DNA of 64,000 nt from Toxorhynchites rutilus septentrionalis (taxonomy: Eukaryota > Arthropoda > Insecta > Diptera > Culicidae), in NCBI RefSeq assembly GCF_029784135.1, contig NC_073745.1, forward strand, positions 197,373,807 through 197,437,806, in the 5' to 3' direction. The notes below the pieces were generated by a model that saw nothing but the letters and a program-made list of their open reading frames with translations, was not told where the DNA came from and searched no databases. The position numbers and the translations under genes are program-made. Within the stretch, counting starts at the first letter, position 1, and the number at the start of each line of letters is the position of its first letter. Below, one piece after another: positions 33,311 to 44,700 of the stretch.

Positions 33311-33963
33311 TGTTGAGAAGCAAACCGAAGCAACCACTTGGAGATGATATTCATTTGAGATGCAATAGTAGGCTTTGCGTTACACCAGTAGCTATATAAG
33401 TCTCCCAGAAATTATAATCTATCTCTTTTTTTTTATCCCATTTATTTATTTAAGGCTCATTAGCATTTTAGCTGTAACAGAGCCGAATTTTAATCGTGTA
33501 CATGTCACATGGTTATCATATCTATAATTAGCACATTACACAGTTGCCATTCGCCAGTATTCCTTCTATTCCATTACATATGGTACATTCACACAGTAGC
33601 CATTTAGGCGTAAGGGTATTCTTTCTGTTCTTCCATTATCCAGTTGGACCACCGGACAGCGGAGACAGTTGTTTGATCATTGTTGAGTTATTTATAGAAC
33701 AGTAGCCCGATGTGTCTGGCAGAGCAGAGCAGTTGTATGGATGAATCGATCTTATTTCGACCGTGGATCGATCTCCATCGCTGATGATTGTTGGGTGGAC
33801 GTAGCTATTCTGTAACAACACAAAGATGGTCAATGAGGGCCCTGAGTTTTGAACTCACGATCGATCGCTTACTAAGCGAACGCGCAACCAATGTGGCTAC
33901 GGAGACCCCCAATCTATCTCTTTTGCCAATAAACCTTTGCTACGTTAACACTTCAACTCATTA
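33311..33963 (+). repeat. Copia 5' LTR, split by SINE
   Basis: 33311-33429 plus 33925-33963 give 158 bp once the SINE and its 14-bp target duplication are removed, the same length as the right LTR. Confidence 0.93.
33430..33910 (-). mobile_element. 481-bp tRNA-derived SINE in the copia LTR
   Basis: Flanked by the exact 14-bp repeat aatctatctctttt (33416-33429 and 33911-33924). The tRNA-like head is on the right, minus strand: tagccacattgg (A box region) and gagttcaaaactc (B box). The body is longer than in the other SINEs of this window; the 3' tail is the T-run at 33425-33434. Family not named. Confidence 0.85.
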
Positions 33964-34020
33964 GGTTGTGGGCCCAGTTACGTGGTACCCATAGCAACGT
34001 GGTTTGTTTGGAGCTTCAGG

Positions 34021-34302
34021 ATGGAAGCCTACCTCGAAGAGCTGGGTTTGGTGCACTGTATCCGGAAGAGCCTGGAACAAGAGGAATTTTTCCACGATTT
34101 GGAAGCGGACTCGGAGGCACTGAAAACGCAGAAGGAGCAACAACGTGAAAAACGGAGGCAGCAGGATGCGAAGTGCAAGTCCATCCTCATTCATAAAATC
34201 GCGGATTCGCACCTCGATTTCATCAAGGGGAAGACCACGCCGAAGGAAATTTGGTACACGTTGGAGCGTTTGTTCGAGATTAAACGCTGGCATCTTTTGC
34301 CG
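34021..34302 (+). pseudogene. Copia gag, N-terminal piece
   Basis: The frame carries WSFRMEAYLEELGLVHC and IADSHLDFIKGKTTPKEIWY, the gag region of Ty1/copia polyproteins. Its extreme N-terminus is missing relative to relatives, because only about 60 bp lie between the LTR and the first conserved block. The frame is cut by the modular repeat at 34303. Confidence 0.8.
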
Positions 34303-36295
34303 TAGGACTACGTCTTTCATTTCTATACCGGGGTGTAAAATCAAAGTTTCGAAAACGAAAGCGTTACGCCGGAGACCGAGATTTTGAGCGTTAATAGCTA
34401 CTAAACAACTGAACGAAATTGTATGATAGACACTTCATTCGAAAGATAAAATGTCTACGCGTTCTATAGTTGTTACTTTTTGATCCAAAAACTAGTTTCA
34501 ATAGTCTTAAAATTGTTTCCAAAACAGGCTATTGAAATCACCAATCGGTATATAAGCGAGCGCCGCTCGGAAATCCACTCAGTTCTAATTGAACAGCGAT
34601 TGGAGCATGTTGTCGCTGTTGTGGTGAAGCTCTTCGTTTATCATGAAAGCGCGGATGAACGGTGTCACCTAGAGCCTGTTTGTGCACCTTAGGCCAGAAG
34701 GGAATCCATCAGGAGGAGAGTGATGCCACAAACGGTTCCCCGGGAAGATCTCGAAGCAGCCGCTACACACACACACATACATGCGCGGAATTCTTTCCAT
34801 TTGGATGCCATTCAGCATCGAGAAAGATCCGGAAAATTATCTGTCAGTTCCTCTGGGAATTTAAAATTACATTCATGTGAAAGAGTTTATTTTAATGTTT
34901 TCTATCCATGTAACACTGTGACCAAATATTTTTCAATCAAGTGCTATTAACAGGGGGTTATCGAATTAGCATTAACCACTGGTGGGCTTCCAGTATCGAG
35001 GAAAATGTGGAAATATCTAATCGTTACTGAAAATAATCTGTCAGTTCCTATGGGAATTTAAAAATACATTCATGTGAAAGAGTTTATTTTAATGTTTTCT
35101 ATCCATGTAACACTGTGACCAAATACATTTGGTTTTGTGATTTTTCAATCAATCGCAATTAACAGGATAGCTTCTGAAGATTATTTTTCCCCCATCAGTA
35201 GGATATTTCCGTATCCAATATTGTATTCGCCCGCAATCGATTATTGCTCAGTCGCCGAAAGTTCCGAGCTCAGAGAGTTCATTCTCCTCTAGTTTGCCTT
35301 CCAAATTGCCATCGTAAAGCACGCCTTCTCTCGATTCAATCAAGCACAAAAAGCATACTTAAGCGATATTCTGGTGGTGAGACGCATTCATTTTTCGTGA
35401 GGACATCGACAAGACAACATTGTTGCTGAGGGTGCTGGACAGCGAAGGATCGAGATGTGCCCTGAAACGCAAGCAGTTTGTTTGAAACTGTTAGGGAGCA
35501 CAGAGAAGCCGATCCTTCAGGAGAAGAGAAGGTGACCATCGAAGCAGCCGCTACACACACACATACACGCACGGAATTCTTTCCGTTTGGATGCCATTCA
35601 GCATCGAGAAAGATCCAGAAAATAATCGGCCAGTTCCTCTGGGAATTTAAAAATACATTCATGTGAAAGAGTTTATTTTAATGTTTTCTATCCATGTAAC
35701 ACTGTGACCAAATATTTTTCAATCAAGTGCTATTAACAGGGGGTTATCGAGTTAGCATAAACCACTGGTGGGCTTCCAGTATCGAGGAAAATGTGGAAAT
35801 ATCTAATCATTACTGAAAATAATCTGCCAGTTCCTCTAGGAATTTAAAAATACATTCATGTGAAAGAGTTTATTTGAATGGGCTTCCAGTATCGAGGAAA
35901 ATGTGGAAATATCTAATCGTTGCTGGAAAATAATCTGCCAGTTCCCCTTGGAATTGAAAATTACATTCAAGCGAAAGAGTTTATTTTAATGTTTTATATC
36001 CATAAAATATCCATATAATACATTTGGGTTTGTGATTTGTCAATCAAGTGCAGTTAGCAGGAAAGTTTCTGAAGATTATTCTTCAGAACAAGGTTTTTCG
36101 TATCCTATATTGGATGCATAAAACCTTGTGCCTCCAACGTAACGCTCTCGTTTTCGAAGTCCCCCAAATATGCATTTATTCATTCATTCAGAATGGATTT
36201 AGATTCAACTTCAAACAAATGATCTCTAAATCAACGATAGTCCTACGTCACCCTTGCGGTTGTACCATAGATATAACCCACTTCCTGTTTTATCT
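34303..36295. repeat. Modular repetitive element, copy 2 (2.0 kb)
   Basis: Same left part (CCGTAGGACTACGTC start, then about 550 bp) and same right part (ending TTCCTGTTTT) as 23748-27350, but with one long module (35244-35430) instead of four. It interrupts copia gag. The flanks ATCTTTTG and ATCTGTTG are a possible 8-bp duplication with one mismatch. It has an extra segment (about 35430-35560) not present in copy 1. Confidence 0.8.
34549..34586 (+). promoter_or_regulatory. TATA plus initiator core promoter in modular repeat, copy 2
   Basis: TATATAAG at 34549-34556 and TCAGTT with the putative +1 A at 34581, a spacing of 32 nt, identical to copy 1. Confidence 0.6.
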
Positions 36296-37353
36296 GTTGA
36301 AGCAAATGTCCGTGATGCGGTACGACGAAAGTCGCCCTTTGGAGGAGTACATCGTTGCTTTCGAGAAGCACATTCGAGACCTGGAATCTGCTGGCGTGAA
36401 GTTCGACGAAAAGGTAATCGTTTTCAACTTGCTCCAGTCCATGCCGAAATCTTACGGGCAGTTGATTACGGTGCTGGAGACTCTACCGATGGAACAATGC
36501 TCCCTGGAATTCGCGAAGACGAGATTGCTGAGCGAAGGTGTTAAGCGGCAGCTGGAAGGTGAGCGTGCGGAGCCTGGCACGGCGTTTGTAGGGAAAAATG
36601 GAAAGTTTACGTTTAACTGCCATGCTTGTGGAAAGCCTAGACATAAGCGGAGAGATTGCCCGAGCAACGGCCGGAAGCAGGAGCACTGTCCAAGAAAATC
36701 GTTGGGGAAGCAGAAGAAGGAACCCAGAGAGAAGGCCAACGCAGCCGACGCGCAGCAAGATATCGCATTCGTGGGCACGAATGGCACGTTCGACGGAAAT
36801 TTCCGTTGGATCCTTGACAGTGGTGCATCTGTACACATGGTGCGAGACCAGAAGTATCTACACAACGTTCATCGGTTAGAGCAACCGGTGGTCATCACTG
36901 TGGCAAAGTCTGGACAACGGTTGGTTAGTGAACTTACTGGTGAGGTGAGAATGCTCGCTACGGTAGGCGATAAGCAGCTGCGGTGCGTCGTCTATGATGC
37001 CTTGTTCGTTCCGGACTTGACCCTCAACTTGTTCTCCGTCAAGAAAATTGGGGAACGAGGAATGCGTACCACGTTCACACGGGATAAGGCGTTCATCACG
37101 AAGGAAGATGGTTCGCAAGTATGCATGGCTACACGGAAGACGAAACTGTTCGAGCTCAACGTCGATTTGATTCCATCAAGTGAGTCGGCTCTGGCTGTCG
37201 ATACCAAAACTCAACAGTTTTTATGGCATCGGCGATACGGTCACATCGGAAATTCTGGCTTGGCGAAACTAGTTCGATGCTACATGGTGGACGGACTGGT
37301 TGTCGGGAAAAACCTGGAAGCAGACGAAAATTGTGAATCGTGTATGAAGGGGA
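36296..37353 (+). pseudogene. Copia gag C-terminus, protease and start of integrase
   Basis: An uninterrupted frame continuing gag (YDESRPLEEYIVAFEKHI), then a CCHC zinc knuckle (CHACGKPRHKRRDC), an aspartic protease motif (WILDSGASVHM) and the pre-integrase HHCC region (FLWHRRYGHIGNSGLAKL, CESCMKG). It runs directly into the gypsy insertion, where a stop follows. This piece is well preserved, in keeping with few LTR differences. Confidence 0.88.
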
Positions 37354-37535
37354 TGTGATAATATTTTATTTTCGAGCTACCCTACATCTTGTGCCTCCCT
37401 AATCACCATGCATTGCTGTAGGGATATATTTAGTCAAGCTAGAGAGAGCTGCGTCACTCGCCATCATTGAATTGTAATTCGTACCGTTGGAGCGTATAGA
37501 CGCAAATAAACATACTTTGTAACACACTTAAAACA
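37354..37535 (+). repeat. Gypsy 5' LTR
   Basis: Matches 42054-42235 over its whole length. Contains an AATAAA motif near 37505. Confidence 0.93.
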
Positions 37536-37707
37536 TGGTGTCAGAAGCAAGAAACGAACAAATTGATCTGATTTAGTGCGAGGAGTGTTATAAATAACAA
37601 TGCGAAAAGTGCTATAAACGAACCGAAAACAACTAACGTAGCTTGTGAAGTGAGGATTCTGAAAGTTTTGAATCTGAAATTTGGTGTGAAAGAAAAGTGA
37701 ATCGAAG

Positions 37708-38976
37708 ATGGCGTCTGGATTCGACCTTCGTTTGCCGCAGCCTCTCGATTGTGCTAATTTGGCCAAAGAATGGCCTCGATGGAAGCAAGCATTCGGAATA
37801 TACATGCGAGCGAATAATAAAACGACGGAAAGTGAAGAGAACAAAGTTGCCATTTTCTTGTGGCTCATTGGACATCGTGGTGTGGAGATATTTAACACGT
37901 TATATCCTGAAAATGCAAGCACCGAAAATCTCTTCGGTGTTGGTGTTAATGAAAACAGAGCCGTTAATCGTGAAGACAATGCAATGGGTGAAAATAGTGG
38001 TGCAGCGGGTGCTGCAGCTTCAGCGAACGAAAATGTAGTAGTTACGCACTCACTCACACTTACAAACGTAATCAAATCGTTCGATGAGTATTGTCTTCCT
38101 CGTAAAAACGTCACCATCGAAGCGTTTAAATTTAATACAATTACGCAGAAGGAAAAGCAGTTGTTTACCGACTTCGAGACAGAGTTACGCACACAATTAC
38201 AATATTGTGAATTTAAATGTCATGAATGTCAAACTTCATACGCTGAACGGATGCTCCGCGATATAATTATCATTGGAATACATGACAAGAATCTCCAACT
38301 GAAACTTCTTGATGGGAGAGATCAACCAACGTCGAAAATTATTGAAACGTGTAAAGCTTTCGAAGCCGCCTCGGAGAATAAGAATGTTCTCGATCGCAAG
38401 CCGTTTGAAGTAAAATCTGTGGAACATCGATCAAATGAACAACAGGAAGTGGTTGCTGCCGTCTCACGCAAACTTTGCTACAACTGTGCAAAACCATTCA
38501 CCCAGAGTCATCGCAGTAGGTGCCCAGCTGTTAACGTTAAATGCTTTTCATGTGGAGGAATGGGCCACTTCAGCAAATGCTGCCGTCAGAAACGGAGTAA
38601 GGAGGATAACATCGAGAAGCAGTTGTCGAAACAGGGATCACTAGAAAAGAAGAAATCAATTTTCACGGTAAATTGGAGTGACGCAGGTAGGTGTATGAAT
38701 ATAGATGAGGACGGCAATGCATGTGTGAATAATTATAATAATTTACATAGAATAAATTCTAACAACCACGAGAGCGAGTACATCAAAGGATGGCGCAAAA
38801 CATATCAAATTGGGAACACAGATGTACAGTTTAAGTTAGACACTGGTTCGGATGTAAACTGTATTCCGATAAATGTAATAAAAAATATTCACGTACCGAT
38901 TGAAAAGGTTGATGCACATGTTCTCGATTATAGTTCCAATATAATAAAAATTTATTGTTGTTGTGTCGTGTTTTGA
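37708..38976 (+). CDS. Gypsy gag-protease
   Basis: Structural protein of a retrotransposon particle. The ATG at 37708 begins 422 codons. The first half is gag capsid-like (RMLRDIIIIGIHDKNLQLKL block). Two zinc knuckles follow (CYNCAKPFTQSHRSRC and CFSCGGMGHFSKCC), the first with unusual spacing. A pepsin-like protease follows with its catalytic motif FKLDTGSDVNCIP. The frame then runs into a stop (38974-38976) before the protease C-terminal flap, while the pol frame opens at 38948. The shift falls inside the protease domain, so it is more likely a mutation than programmed slippage. Confidence 0.85.
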   Translation: MASGFDLRLPQPLDCANLAKEWPRWKQAFGIYMRANNKTTESEENKVAIFLWLIGHRGVEIFNTLYPENASTENLFGVGVNENRAVNREDNAMGENSGAAGAAASANENVVVTHSLTLTNVIKSFDEYCLPRKNVTIEAFKFNTITQKEKQLFTDFETELRTQLQYCEFKCHECQTSYAERMLRDIIIIGIHDKNLQLKLLDGRDQPTSKIIETCKAFEAASENKNVLDRKPFEVKSVEHRSNEQQEVVAAVSRKLCYNCAKPFTQSHRSRCPAVNVKCFSCGGMGHFSKCCRQKRSKEDNIEKQLSKQGSLEKKKSIFTVNWSDAGRCMNIDEDGNACVNNYNNLHRINSNNHESEYIKGWRKTYQIGNTDVQFKLDTGSDVNCIPINVIKNIHVPIEKVDAHVLDYSSNIIKIYCCCVVF

Positions 38977-41900
38977 TCGCGAAAAGTGTTGCGCGCATAG
39001 CGCTGAGTTTTTGGTTGTTGATTCAAAGTTTGAGCCGTTGTTAGGATTGCAATCTTGCATTGAATTCGGGTTGATAAGTCGCATGAATAGGGTTCACATG
39101 GCAACATACATTCCACAAAGTAAAGCTGATTTTGTCACGCAGTATCGAGATATATTCGAAGGTTTAGGAAAATTTCCTGGGAAGTGTTCTATAGTACTTA
39201 AGGAGAATTCTATCCCAGCTCTACACTATAAAAAACGCATACCTTTAGCTTTGCATGATCAACTAAAAATTGAACTTAAGAAGATAGAAGAACAAGGTAT
39301 CATATCGCACGTTGATTACCCCACAGATTGGGTCAGTAACATGCAAGTGGTGGAGAAATCTAACGGAGCATTGCGAATTTGCCTTGACCCGAAACCTCTG
39401 AACAAATGTATTAAGCGCGAACATTTTCTTATTCCTACCCAACAAGATTTATTCAGCCGTCTTGCGGGCAAACGAGTGTTTACAGTCCTCGATTTGAGTA
39501 GCGGATTTTGGCAGATGGAGTTAGATTGCAAAAGTTCTGATCTCACAGCATTCATGACTCCTTTTGGTCGGTATCGCTGGAATCGTGTTCCATTTGGACT
39601 TAACAACGCGCCTGAGATGTTTCAGCGGAAAATGATAGAAATTTTTGGTGATATTCCGGGAGTCGAAATCTACTTCGATGATGTGGCTATTGCTGGATCT
39701 GATGAGGCCGAACATGATTCTATTCTAGCAAAGGTTATTGATCGCGCTCGTGCAAACAATGTTAAATTCAACCCTGATAAGCTGCAGTTTCGTAAAAATT
39801 GTGTTAAATTCATGGGTAACATTATCGATGACGGAAAAATTCATCCTCTAGATAAAGATATTAAGGCCATACTTAGAATGCGAAAGCCAAAGTCTGTCGC
39901 AGACATCACACGTTTCTTGGGGCTTTGTAAATATTTGGCAAAGTTTATACCGAACCTTTCGCGACGTACGGCAAAAATGCGTAGGTTGACACATAATGGC
40001 GTTAGATGGGAATGGAATGACGATCACGAAAAAGAAATCAATGATATTCTGCAAACGATTTCGAGGGCACCAAGTTTGGCAATATTCGATCCAAATAAGC
40101 CCTGTTTCATTCAGACTGATAGTTCCAAAGACGGCTTAGGATGTGTCTTGCTACAGGATCATGGCCCTGTGGCATATGCATCCAGAACCCTAACTAAGAG
40201 CGAACAGTTATGGGCCCAAATTGAGAAAGAGCTATTGGCTGTAGTATACGCGTGCGAACGGTTCCATTATTTTGTTTATGGGCGTGATTTTACGGTACAG
40301 TCCGACCACAAACCATTGGAAACATTGATTAAACGAGATATTGATGATGTTACTCCACGATTACAGCATATGTTCCTGAGATTACTTAAATATCCAGGGT
40401 TGTCGTTGGTCTACACGCCTGGAAAAAACATGCTCGTGGCGAATTGTCTATCGAGAGCTGCATTAGAAGAAACTGGTGAAATTCAGATGGAGCTTCAATC
40501 TGTTGTGCATGCCCTTGTAAAAAAAGCATGCATGTCGCAAGAAAATTTCGACTTGTATGTAGAGAAACTGAATCGGGACGAGCGTTATATGCGGATAGTG
40601 AAATACATAGAAACTGGGTGGCCTTCTTATCACAAAGTTGATGATTTAAGCCAATTATTTTACAAGCATCGCAATGAGCTCCACTATGAAAATGGACTTC
40701 TTTTCAAAGATCATCGCCTGGTCATACCAACTGAATTACAGCCAACTATCTGTAAATGGTTACACGCACCGCACCTCGGAATTGAAAAAACCCTCTCCCG
40801 AGCAAGAACACAGTTTTTCTGGCCCGGAATGACGAATGACATCAAAGAACTAACTATGAACTGCATCACATGTGAGAAGTTTCGACGCAATAATCAGAAA
40901 GAGCCACTTGTGCAAGATGAAGTAGCAGAATATCCGTACCACCGAGTGTCCACTGGCATTTTCGAATATGGTGGTTATGATTGGCTAATTTTAATAGATT
41001 CGTATTCTGGTTTTATTTGCTCTGAACGTCTACAGGACAAAACTATAAGTAGCGTCTGTAAGTTGTTCGATAGATTTTTCAATTGTTACGGCTATCCAAC
41101 GATAATTCGTAGTGATAATGTACCGTTTAACTCACGAGAATGCGAGAGATATGCAAATCTCAACAACATCACATTTAAGTTCTCTAGTCCCCGTTATCCA
41201 CAAAGCAATGGACTCGCTGAGAAAGGAGTTGCAATCGCGAAAAACATTCTGAAAAGATGTTATGAAATGGGGGAAGTAGACCAGTTCCAATACAGGCTAC
41301 TTGAGTACAACACAACACCAGTGGCAGCCATGCACGTATCTCCCAGCCAGTTGTTTTTCGGGAGACTTGTAAAAACTCGTTTGCCTATTGACGAAACACT
41401 CTTAAAGACGAAAATAGTCGATGACAATGTTGTGCGAGAGAAAGTATTGAGAAAACGCGATGTTCAGAAAAGCTATTATGATCGAAATACAAAGCCACTA
41501 CCAGTTCTGAAACTTGGAGATAGAGTTCTCTTTAGGAAGAATGCGCGAGAATGGCATTATGGACAGGTTGTTCGCGACATAAACGGCCGCTCTTATGTAA
41601 TTCGAGATAACTTTGGTAATCATTTCCACCGGAACCGTAGGTTCATGACACGTACTCATAATCAGGGGTCGAATTCCAGTGAGCTGTTACTCGAAGATCA
41701 TGTTAGGAAATATTTCATAACCCAGAGTCCACCAAGAGTTGTTATTCCATCTGAAGTAGCTCCTCCACATGCTGTGAACCCCGTTGAGGGTGCTATTCCA
41801 CCAGTTGCTAGTAGATCGCCAGGGGTTGTATGTCCGCCTGTAACTGTACCTAGTATTGGTCCTGAATTTGATGATAATTCATCGCAAGCCAGTATTCAAG

Positions 41901-42019
41901 ATCAAAGAACTCCTCTAGAAGAGTCCAGCAACGATTCAGCCGAACCTGAAAGCCATCACCAAACTCGTAGTGGACGTACAGAGGTACCTCCAGATCGCTA
42001 TGGACAGTGGTTATATTAG
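38948..42019 (+). CDS. Gypsy pol (RT, RNase H, integrase)
   Basis: A frame of more than 1000 codons, open from 38948 to the stop at 42017-42019. Domains in order, numbering from 38963: end of protease (EFLVVDSKFEPLLGL), reverse transcriptase with active site YFDD at about residues 237-240, RNase H (FIQTDSSKDGLGCVLLQ, ELLAVVYACERF, SDHKPLETL), zinc-binding integrase N-terminus, and integrase core with all three acids visible (LIDSYSG, RSDNVPFNS, QSNGLAEKGV). The tail is Pro/Ser-rich. No internal stop is present. It could still be active if the protease frameshift is bypassed. The overall sequence resembles the mag-type gypsy elements; this clade is a guess. Confidence 0.92.
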   Translation, partial: KFIVVVSCFDREKCCAHSAEFLVVDSKFEPLLGLQSCIEFGLISRMNRVHMATYIPQSKADFVTQYRDIFEGLGKFPGKCSIVLKENSIPALHYKKRIPLALHDQLKIELKKIEEQGIISHVDYPTDWVSNMQVVEKSNGALRICLDPKPLNKCIKREHFLIPTQQDLFSRLAGKRVFTVLDLSSGFWQMELDCKSSDLTAFMTPFGRYRWNRVPFGLNNAPEMFQRKMIEIFGDIPGVEIYFDDVAIAGSDEAEHDSILAKVIDRARANNVKFNPDKLQFRKNCVKFMGNIIDDGKIHPLDKDIKAILRMRKPKSVADITRFLGLCKYLAKFIPNLSRRTAKMRRLTHNGVRWEWNDDHEKEINDILQTISRAPSLAIFDPNKPCFIQTDSSKDGLGCVLLQDHGPVAYASRTLTKSEQLWAQIEKELLAVVYACERFHYFVYGRDFTVQSDHKPLETLIKRDIDDVTPRLQHMFLRLLKYPGLSLVYTPGKNMLVANCLSRAALEETGEIQMELQSVVHALVKKACMSQENFDLYVEKLNRDERYMRIVKYIETGWPSYHKVDDLSQLFYKHRNELHYENGLLFKDHRLVIPTELQPTICKWLHAPHLGIEKTLSRARTQFFWPGMTNDIKELTMNCITCEKFRRNNQKEPLVQDEVAEYPYHRVSTGIFEYGGYDWLILIDSYSGFICSERLQDKTISSVCKLFDRFFNCYGYPTIIRSDNVPFNSRECERYANLNNITFKFSSPRYPQSNGLAEKGVAIAKNILKRCYEMGEVDQFQYRLLEYNTTPVAAMHVSPSQLFFGRLVKTRLPIDETLLKTKIVDDNVVREKVLRKRDVQKSYYDRNTKPLPVLKLGDRVLFRKNAREWHYGQVVRDINGRSYVIRDNFGNHFHRNRRFMTRTHNQGSNSSELLLEDHVRKYFITQSPPRVVIPSEVAPPHAVNPVEGAIPPVASRSPGVVCPPVTVPSIGPEFDDNSSQASIQDQRTPLEESSNDSAEPESHHQTRSGRTEVPPDRYGQWLY

Positions 42020-42053
42020 ATAGTTTGAAATTAAATTGAAACAAAAGAATGCG

Positions 42054-42235
42054 TGTAATAATATTTTATTTTCGAAATACCCTACATCTTGTGCCTCCCT
42101 AATCACCATGCATTGCTGTAGGGATATATTTAGTCAAGCTAGAGAGAGCTGCGTCACTCGCCATCATTGAATTGTAATTCGTACCGTTGGAGCGTATAGA
42201 CGCAAATAAAAATACTTTGTAACACACTTAAAACA
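42054..42235 (+). repeat. Gypsy 3' LTR
   Basis: Pair of 37354-37535. The polypurine tract before it is poor (aaacaaaagaatgcg). Confidence 0.93.
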
Positions 42236-42240
42236 GGGGA

Positions 42241-44700
42241 AGCAGGTGAGATTGCCCTTTTCAGACACAACACGAGCATAGTCGAGTCGTCCGTTGGAGT
42301 TGATCCACACTGACGTTTGTGGTCCATTCAAGCCGGCTGCTTGGGATGGTGGAAAAATGTTCGTGTCGTACATCGACGATTTCACCCATTTCACGGCGGT
42401 GTACGTCCTCAAAGCGAAGAGATGTTCAAGAAGTATGCAGCGATGGCAGAAGCACACTTCGAGCGCAGGGTGGCCCGTATCCGGTGCGATAACGGCGGTG
42501 AGTATGTTAATGAAGATTTCACCAATTTTTGCGAAGGTAAGGGGATCGTGATGGAGACTACTGCACCATACACGTCACAGCAAAATGGCGTTGCGGAACG
42601 TATGAACCGAACCATCATGAAACGATCTCGAGCAATGTTGGACGATTCCGAGTTCAAACGGTACATGTGGAACGAAGCGGTACTAGCAGCAGTGTACGCA
42701 ATCAACAGAAGTCCAACGTCGGCGTTAGAAGAACCGGTGACCCCCTTCGAGAAGTGGTATGGACGTAGGCCAAATGTGTCGAGGATGCATGTGTTTGCAG
42801 GAAAGCATTCGTTCACATTCCGAAGGAGAAAAGAAGCAAGCTTGACGACAAAAGCAAGGTGTGCTATTTCGTTGGATATGCCGTAAACGGGTATCGGCTG
42901 TGGGACTCGGAAAAGCGAAAAGTTTTTGTATCCCGCGACGTAGTGGTGGAAGAAAGCAAGCCTGAGAAGTCACCAGTCTACACGTCGGACCATCTGGTGT
43001 CCGATAAGGACGAAACACACATTAACGAAGAACAAGAATCAGAAAAAGAAGATGAAGCCAAATCATTGCGGCGCAGTGATAGGAATCGGAAACAGCCAGA
43101 AAAAATTAGCGGACTATCATCTGCTCGGAGCGTTTGCCCTGAATGCGGAAACTTATTGTCAAAATCTCCCGGATACCATCGACGAGGCGAAGAAGCGAGA
43201 CGATTGGCCGGAGTGGAAACTGGCAATCATCGATGAATTGAAGTCACTAGAGAAGAATAACACTTGGGAGCTGGTTGACCTTCCCGATGGCTGTCGTGCT
43301 TTGCCATGCAAATGGGTCTTCAAGATCAAGTACAACGACGATGATACGGTGAATAAGTACAAGGCACGGTTGGTTGCAAAGGGGTGTTCCCAACGGCACG
43401 AACTGGATTACCAGGAAACATATGCGCCAGTAGTTCGAATGAGCACCGTTCGAACGTTGCTGTCTGTCGCTGTTCAGCGGGGTATGCATATTCATCAAAT
43501 GGACGTGCGGACCGCCTTTTTGAACGAAACGCTGTCCGAGACGGTCTACATGCGGCAACCCCCAGGATTTGAGAGGGGGAAGAAAACAAAAGTCTGCAAG
43601 CTCAACAAATCGCTGTATGGGTTGAAGCAGGCACAAAGGAGCTCGAATGAGCGGTTCAACAAGTTTATGGAGAAGCTTTCGTTTCAACGGTCGAAGTATG
43701 ATAGCTGCTTCTACATGCAAACGGGAAGGAAGTTTCAGATTTACGTCGACCAGTACGTGGACGTTATTATTCTTGCGTCCACTTCGTTGGAGGAGCTAAT
43801 TCGAGTCAAGCGGATGCTGTCGAGTTTGACATGACGGATCTTCAAGATCTGAACTACTTCTTGGGCCTGCGAATTGAGAACAACAGGAAAGAAGGTACGA
43901 TGAATATCAATCAAACTAAATATGTCCTCGATCTTTTAAAGCGGTTTGGCATGGAGTCGTTCAAACCATCTTCAACGCCACTGGAGACAAATGCGAAACT
44001 GAAGCAGCTTCGCGATGGCCAGGAATCGTTCAAGTGTCCCTATCGTGAGCTGACGGGATGTCTTACGTATCTCATGCTGGCGACTCGTCCAGATATCTGT
44101 GCCACGATAAATCTCCTCAGCCGGTACTAGAACGCACAAACGGAAGAACATTGGAAGGCCCTCAAACGAGTTTTGCGCTACCTTCAAGAGACGAAGGATT
44201 TCTCTCTTGTCTATCATCGTAACGAGAAGAGCAGTCCGCTATTTGGATTCGCGGACGCAGATTGGGGCAGCGATGTCAACGATAGGAGGTCTACATCCGG
44301 ATTTTGCCTCAAAATGTTCGGTAACACGGTAACATGGGTTACCCGCAAGCAAGCAACAGTGTCACTATCCTCAACCGAGGTGGAATATGTGGCGCTGAGT
44401 CAAGCAGCATGCGAGGCAATTTGGCTTCGTAACCTCGCAACGGAGTTTTAGTTGTCCTGAAGTCACCTTTCATCATCTATGAGGGCAATCAATCCTGCAT
44501 CCAGATTGCGAATGAACCAAGGGACCAGAAACGTCTCAAGCACATCAACATACGGTACAATTTTGTACGAGATCGCATCGAAAATCAAGAAATCGAGCTG
44601 CGGTACATTCCAACTAAAAATCAGGTTGCCGACATTCTCACCAAGGGTCTTCCGGCAGAGAGCTTCAAGAAGCATCGTTACACGCTTGGTTTGAGAGGGG
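42241..44700 (+). pseudogene. Copia pol: integrase, RT, RNase H (broken)
   Basis: Continuation of the copia polyprotein. Integrase core motifs ELIHTDVCGPF, RIRCDNGGEYV and QQNGVAERMNRT hold the DDE residues, but a TAG stop near 42282 and frame changes near 42420, 42815 and 43115 break it. The RT block PCKWVFKIKYN to LNKSLYGLKQ is intact, yet the active-site motif YVDD reads YVDV (about 43758-43769). A TGA at 43832-43834 and later TAGs interrupt the rest; RNase H ends include GFADADWGSD and the C-terminal HINIRYNFVRDRI. The copy is not autonomous. Confidence 0.9.

Larger units (their letters stand above)
37354..42235 (+). mobile_element. Full-length Ty3/gypsy element nested in copia
   Basis: Two 182-bp LTRs (37354-37535 and 42054-42235), each starting TGTRATAATATTTTATTTTC and ending TTAAAACA, with the exact target duplication gggga at 37349-37353 and 42236-42240. 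A primer-site-like TGGTGTCAGAAGC follows the left LTR. The LTRs differ at 4 of 182 positions. Coding order is gag, protease, RT, RNase H, integrase; no env is present. Confidence 0.94.

Noticed and set aside
38948..38976. Programmed gag-pol frameshift in gypsy
   Set aside because: The shift falls within the protease domain, not at a gag boundary, and no slippery heptamer is obvious. Left as probable mutation.
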